A stretch of DNA of 17,584 nucleotides, taken from the NCBI GenBank assembly GCA_029907285.1, contig JARYMD010000037.1, positions 1 through 17,584 of the forward strand, read 5' to 3'. This DNA comes from Verrucomicrobiota bacterium. Lineage in GTDB: Bacteria; Verrucomicrobiota; Verrucomicrobiia; Limisphaerales; J093. The notes below the pieces were generated by a model. That model searched no databases and was not told the DNA's origin. It saw only the letters and a program-made list of their open reading frames with translations. Each line of letters begins with the position of its first letter. The stretch's first letter is position 1. Both the position numbers and the translations under genes were made by a program. Shown here one piece after another: positions 14,667 through 17,584 of this stretch.

Positions 14667-16136
14667 CTACCGCGATGTGGCCAGCAAATCTTCGAAACGC
14701 CGGTACGCTGTTTCCCACGCGGGTTTGTCAGCCGGCTGGACCACGCCCATTTCGAATGAGGCGCGCACCACCTCGCGTGCCCGGGCGAGAGAATCGAGCT
14801 CACCCAGTCCAATCGCCTGCACCAAAATGTTGCCGGCGGCGGTTGCTTCCACCGGACCGGTATAAACCGGGATTTGAAGTGCGTTGGCGGCAAACTGATT
14901 GAGAAGGGCGTTTTTGCTGCCGCCTCCGACGATGTGGAGCCTGGTGATTTTCCTGCCGATCAGCTTCTCGATCTGCATGAGGGTTCGCTTGTAGAGCAAC
15001 GCGAGGCTTTCAAGGGCGCATCTGACATAGGCGCCTGGAGTTGACGGGACCGGCTGGCCATATTCACGGCAGAAAGCGGCAATTTTGCCGGGCATATCGC
15101 CCGGGCTTATGAACCGCGGGTCAGCCGGGTTGATCAGCGACACAAACGGCTCGGCTTTTGCCGCAAGATTGGTGAGCGTGGAATAATCGTATTCGGTGCC
15201 CTGGCGCGCCCATTCGCGCCGGCACTCCTGAACGAGCCAGAGGCCAATGATGTTTTTGAGGAACCTTACCGAGCCGGCGAACCCGATTTCGTTCGTGAAG
15301 TTCAGAGACAAACATGCGTCGTTGATAATCGGCGACGCCAGTTCCACGCCCATGAGCGACCATGTGCCCGAGCTCAGATACGCCCAGTCATGGCCCTCAG
15401 CAGGAACTGCTGCGACCGCTGCTCCGGTGTCGTGGGAACAACTGGCAACGACTTCGACGCCGTTGAGCCCGGTTTCTTTTGCCAGATCGGTGCGCAACGG
15501 TCCGAGGCGTGTTCCTGACGGCACAATCTTGGGGAAAATGGACGGTGGCAGGCCGAGGGCCGAGAGCAGTTTTGGTGACCAGTCGCGTGTGCGGGGGTTG
15601 TAGAGCTGGGTTGTGCTGGCCAGAGATTCCTCGAATCGTGCCACGCCGCTGAGCCAATGATTGAAACCGTCGCCAATCCCGAGAATCAATCGTGCTTGGG
15701 CGAGCCGTTCCGGCGTTTCCGCGGCGAGCTGGAAAATGGTGTTGAACTGGAGGAACTGGAGGCCTGTTTCGGCGAATATCTCTTCCCATGGGATTTTGGC
15801 AAAAGCGTTTTTGACGCCCACGGGGCACCGCGAATCCCTGTAATGGAATGTCGGCTCGATCAGCTTCCCCTGATCGTCGTACAAGAGATAGTCCACGCCC
15901 CATGAATCTGTGCTGATGCTCGCGATTGGCAGTTGGCGTTTCGACGCGATGCGCAGTCCGTCTCGAACCTGGTCGAAAAGCTTCGGGATGTCCCAATGAA
16001 GCGAATCGCCGGACTGGACCGGGCCGTTTGGGAAACGGTGGAGTTCCTCGAGCTGGAGTTTTCCGTTCTCGAGCGTGCCGAGTATCAGGCGCCCGCTTTC
16101 GGCACCGAGGTCGCAAGCAAGGTATCGTGTTGTCAT
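14667..16136 (-). CDS. rhaB: Rhamnulokinase (FGGY carbohydrate kinase)
   Basis: RhaB phosphorylates L-rhamnulose with ATP to L-rhamnulose 1-phosphate in rhamnose breakdown. The 489-residue length is typical. The first FGGY domain begins YLACDLGAESGRLILGTL, followed by DSLHWDIPKLF (44-54), STDSWGVDYLLYD (75-87) and FHYRDSR (97-103). SCSHDTGAAV carries the catalytic-base candidate Asp236. The second domain has SSGTWSLMG (255-263), LHIVGGGSKNALLNQ (400-414) and EATAAGNILVQAIGLGEL (430-447). The overall pattern is rhamnulokinase rather than xylulokinase or glycerol kinase; a related 6-deoxyketose substrate such as fuculose is possible. rhaA, rhaD or a transporter are not in the window. The kinase gene upstream ends 60 bases before the start. 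No clear Shine-Dalgarno sequence is seen. Confidence 0.92.
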   Translation of the reverse strand: MTTRYLACDLGAESGRLILGTLENGKLQLEELHRFPNGPVQSGDSLHWDIPKLFDQVRDGLRIASKRQLPIASISTDSWGVDYLLYDDQGKLIEPTFHYRDSRCPVGVKNAFAKIPWEEIFAETGLQFLQFNTIFQLAAETPERLAQARLILGIGDGFNHWLSGVARFEESLASTTQLYNPRTRDWSPKLLSALGLPPSIFPKIVPSGTRLGPLRTDLAKETGLNGVEVVASCSHDTGAAVAAVPAEGHDWAYLSSGTWSLMGVELASPIINDACLSLNFTNEIGFAGSVRFLKNIIGLWLVQECRREWARQGTEYDYSTLTNLAAKAEPFVSLINPADPRFISPGDMPGKIAAFCREYGQPVPSTPGAYVRCALESLALLYKRTLMQIEKLIGRKITRLHIVGGGSKNALLNQFAANALQIPVYTGPVEATAAGNILVQAIGLGELDSLARAREVVRASFEMGVVQPADKPAWETAYRRFEDLLATSR

Positions 16137-16196
16137 GTTGTCAGATGGGTTTTGGGTTGACGGAAGCCGATCAAGGATGCCGGCTGTTGGCCGGGC

Positions 16197-17306
16197 TCAC
16201 AAGCCGTCCACATATTTTTGCATTGCTTCTTCTTGTTCCATTATCGAGCGGACGAGTTTGAACTGGGTGCGGCACCTGTCGAGGTTGTGATGTGGTCTGT
16301 GCACGCGGAAATACGTGTCGCCCATGAGATAATCTGTTAGGAACCGGATGCCGATTGTGAATGTTATGAGCCGCCCTGAAAAGGCAAGGTACTGTTTCTC
16401 GGCCGGGGTGAGGAACCCGCGTGTTGCGTCGATGTATCCCCTGGCCAATTCTTTGAACATGGGCATCTGCATCTGCACCTTCGAGAGGTCGGTTTCGTCT
16501 TCGAGGGTTGGGCTGGTGGTGGTGCGCACCATGTCGCCGAAATCGTAATGGACCAGTCCGGGCATGACCGTATCAAGATCAACAACGCAAACTGCTCTGC
16601 CGGTTTCCCAATCGAGCATCACATTATTGAACTTGCTGTCGTTGTGGGTGATTCGCTCGGGGAGATCCCCGCGCGCGTGCGCGTCGAGGAGGGTCCCGAT
16701 CCATGGTTCCTGTGCAAGTGCGAACTCGATTTCCGGTCTGGCGAACTGGGCGCGGTCGTGACTGTCTTCCTGGATCGCTTTTTTCAGCGCGGCGAACCGC
16801 ATGCGGGTGTCGTGGAAATGTGGGATTGTTTCGTGGAGCCGGTCACCTGGCAAATCGGCCAGCAACGCTTGAAATTCGCCGAATGCGCGGCCTGCTTCGT
16901 AGGCTTGAGCTGTGCTCTGCACGCTTTCGAATGACTGACCACGCTCGACGAACACGTAGGTCCGCCAGAAATCGCCGTTGCCATCGCAATAGTAGGATTT
17001 GCCGTCGCGAGTGGGGACAACCGTGAGCGCTCTGCGTGTGATTTGTCGTGCGCCTGTAGTTTCGAGTTTCTTTCGCAAGTGGGTGGTTACGCGGACGACG
17101 TTGTCCATGACAGCGGCCGGGTCCTGAAAAACGGCGCGGTTGATTTTCTGGTGAATATACCTGACGGAGATGCCGCCCTGATCGTAGGTGGCGGTGTATG
17201 TCTCGTTGATATGGCCGATCTTGCAGGGTTCGGCGTGCAGAATCTGGCCATAAATCTGGAACTGCCGGGAAATCGCCTGCAAGTGTTGTTGGCGGTACAA
17301 TGGCAT
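16197..17306 (-). CDS. APH-fold small-molecule kinase, NahK-like
   Basis: This 369-residue cytoplasmic kinase is of the aminoglycoside-phosphotransferase fold, closest in pattern to N-acetylhexosamine 1-kinase (NahK)-like proteins often found in sugar-salvage clusters. The N-lobe contains GHINETYTA (residues 31-39) and IHQKINRAVFQDP. The catalytic loop ITHNDSKFNNVMLD holds Asp223 and Asn228. The metal-binding strip VVDLDTVMPGLVHYDFGD (starting about 241) holds Asp243 and Asp245. The proposed reaction is ATP-dependent phosphorylation of a sugar or amino sugar at C1; the true substrate is unknown. Starts are uncertain: ATG 17306 has GGAG nine bases upstream, ATG 17321 adds five residues, and TTG 17369 adds 21 that are not family-like. 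It lies 60 bases upstream of rhaB and is probably co-transcribed, which favours a role in sugar use rather than antibiotic resistance. Confidence 0.85.
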   Translation of the reverse strand: MPLYRQQHLQAISRQFQIYGQILHAEPCKIGHINETYTATYDQGGISVRYIHQKINRAVFQDPAAVMDNVVRVTTHLRKKLETTGARQITRRALTVVPTRDGKSYYCDGNGDFWRTYVFVERGQSFESVQSTAQAYEAGRAFGEFQALLADLPGDRLHETIPHFHDTRMRFAALKKAIQEDSHDRAQFARPEIEFALAQEPWIGTLLDAHARGDLPERITHNDSKFNNVMLDWETGRAVCVVDLDTVMPGLVHYDFGDMVRTTTSPTLEDETDLSKVQMQMPMFKELARGYIDATRGFLTPAEKQYLAFSGRLITFTIGIRFLTDYLMGDTYFRVHRPHHNLDRCRTQFKLVRSIMEQEEAMQKYVDGL

Positions 17307-17315
17307 AAGACCTTG

Positions 17316-17319
17316 CTCC
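17316..17319 (-). promoter_or_regulatory. Possible ribosome binding site of the NahK-like kinase
   Basis: On the minus strand GGAG lies nine bases before ATG 17304-17306. It supports the 369-residue start, although it overlaps the alternative ATG 17319-17321, which has no such signal before it. Confidence 0.4.
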
Positions 17320-17436
17320 ATTTCAAAAAGCCCGCATCCAGCAGCGCTCGTCACGCGCGGACGTCCCAAGCATCATGAAGCCATCATTCGCAGACAACAA
17401 GCCAATTTTACCGAGGTTCTTGTCCCGGATGTTCCG

Positions 17437-17474
17437 CAGCCCGGCGTAGATGGAACCAAAGTCGCCTGACGGGC
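17437..17474 (-). repeat. 38-bp dispersed repeat, copy 2 (inverted)
   Basis: The reverse complement matches 48-85 at 36 of 38 bases, with weaker similarity continuing toward about 17412. It lies 131 bases upstream of the kinase start chosen here. The 278 bases from 17307 to the window end carry this repeat and the short repeat at 17514; I see no gene or convincing promoter there. Confidence 0.8.
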
Positions 17475-17513
17475 ACCAAGCCGGCGACTGCGACCGTCGA
17501 TGAGCGCTACGCC

Positions 17514-17535
17514 GTTGAACGTTGCGAGTTTGAAC
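17514..17535 (+). repeat. Short dispersed repeat, copy 2
   Basis: It is identical to 5865-5885 apart from one extra t. The word continues as gttggacgttgaaagtt to 17552, a degenerate iteration of the same motif. No coding signature is seen. Confidence 0.7.
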
Positions 17536-17584
17536 GTTGGACGTTGAAAGTTCTCGTCACTTGGCCCACTTGGGTTGTCTGTTG

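Noticed and set aside
16197..17306. Antibiotic-resistance aminoglycoside phosphotransferase
   Set aside because: The fold is shared, but the HNDSKFNNV and DLDTVMPG motifs and the rhaB neighbourhood fit a NahK-like metabolic kinase better, and there is no resistance or mobile context.
1..17584. CRISPR array, defence island, prophage or transposon
   Set aside because: There is no regularly spaced direct repeat, no cas, nuclease, integrase or transposase gene, and the genes are housekeeping or sugar related. The repeats are dispersed single copies or facing pairs.

Overview
The window reads as a GC-rich chromosomal segment of a Verrucomicrobiota bacterium, probably from the Pedosphaera/Limisphaera side of the phylum. 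The basis is two large secreted proteins with beta-sandwich tails of a kind I associate with that group, a DUF4912 protein next to a GH57 branching enzyme, and dispersed palindromic and peptide-like repeats between genes. This placement rests on protein recognition, not on a marker gene. All intact genes lie on the minus strand, so transcription runs from high to low coordinates. The one plus-strand gene is a broken remnant.

Layout from right to left, in transcription order. Positions 17307-17584 hold repeat sequence. A compact run of seven genes follows: a NahK-like small-molecule kinase (16197-17306), rhamnulokinase rhaB (14667-16136), the DNA polymerase III delta-prime subunit holB (13582-14619), an O-antigen ligase/polymerase-type membrane protein (12156-13538), 3-dehydroquinate dehydratase aroQ (11587-12036), and the acetyl-CoA carboxylase pair accB (10913-11386) and accC (9482-10843). 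A terminator-like hairpin lies between aroQ and accB. Next comes a plus-strand remnant of a C_GCAxxG_C_C redox protein (9043-9402). A DUF4912 protein (7619-8929) and a GH57 1,4-alpha-glucan branching enzyme (5974-7551) then form a likely glycogen-related pair. After a 466-bp repeat-rich spacer come two secreted proteins: a 630-residue carbohydrate-binding-like multidomain protein (3615-5507), with a clear terminator behind it, and a 1007-residue protein (325-3348) with a strong ribosome binding site and an internal duplication.

The genes fall into ordinary housekeeping or carbohydrate themes: fatty-acid initiation (accB/accC), the shikimate pathway (aroQ), replication (holB), sugar phosphorylation (kinase and rhaB), cell-surface polysaccharide (Wzy-like), glucan branching (GH57) and secreted surface proteins. 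I see no defence system, CRISPR array, tRNA, rRNA, transposase or integrase. The most unusual content is non-coding. One dispersed repeat family sits just 3-prime of three minus-strand genes in the same orientation. A pair of inverted hairpin units shows compensatory base changes. A 38-bp repeat recurs inverted near both window ends. I did not find convincing evidence of a new multi-gene system.
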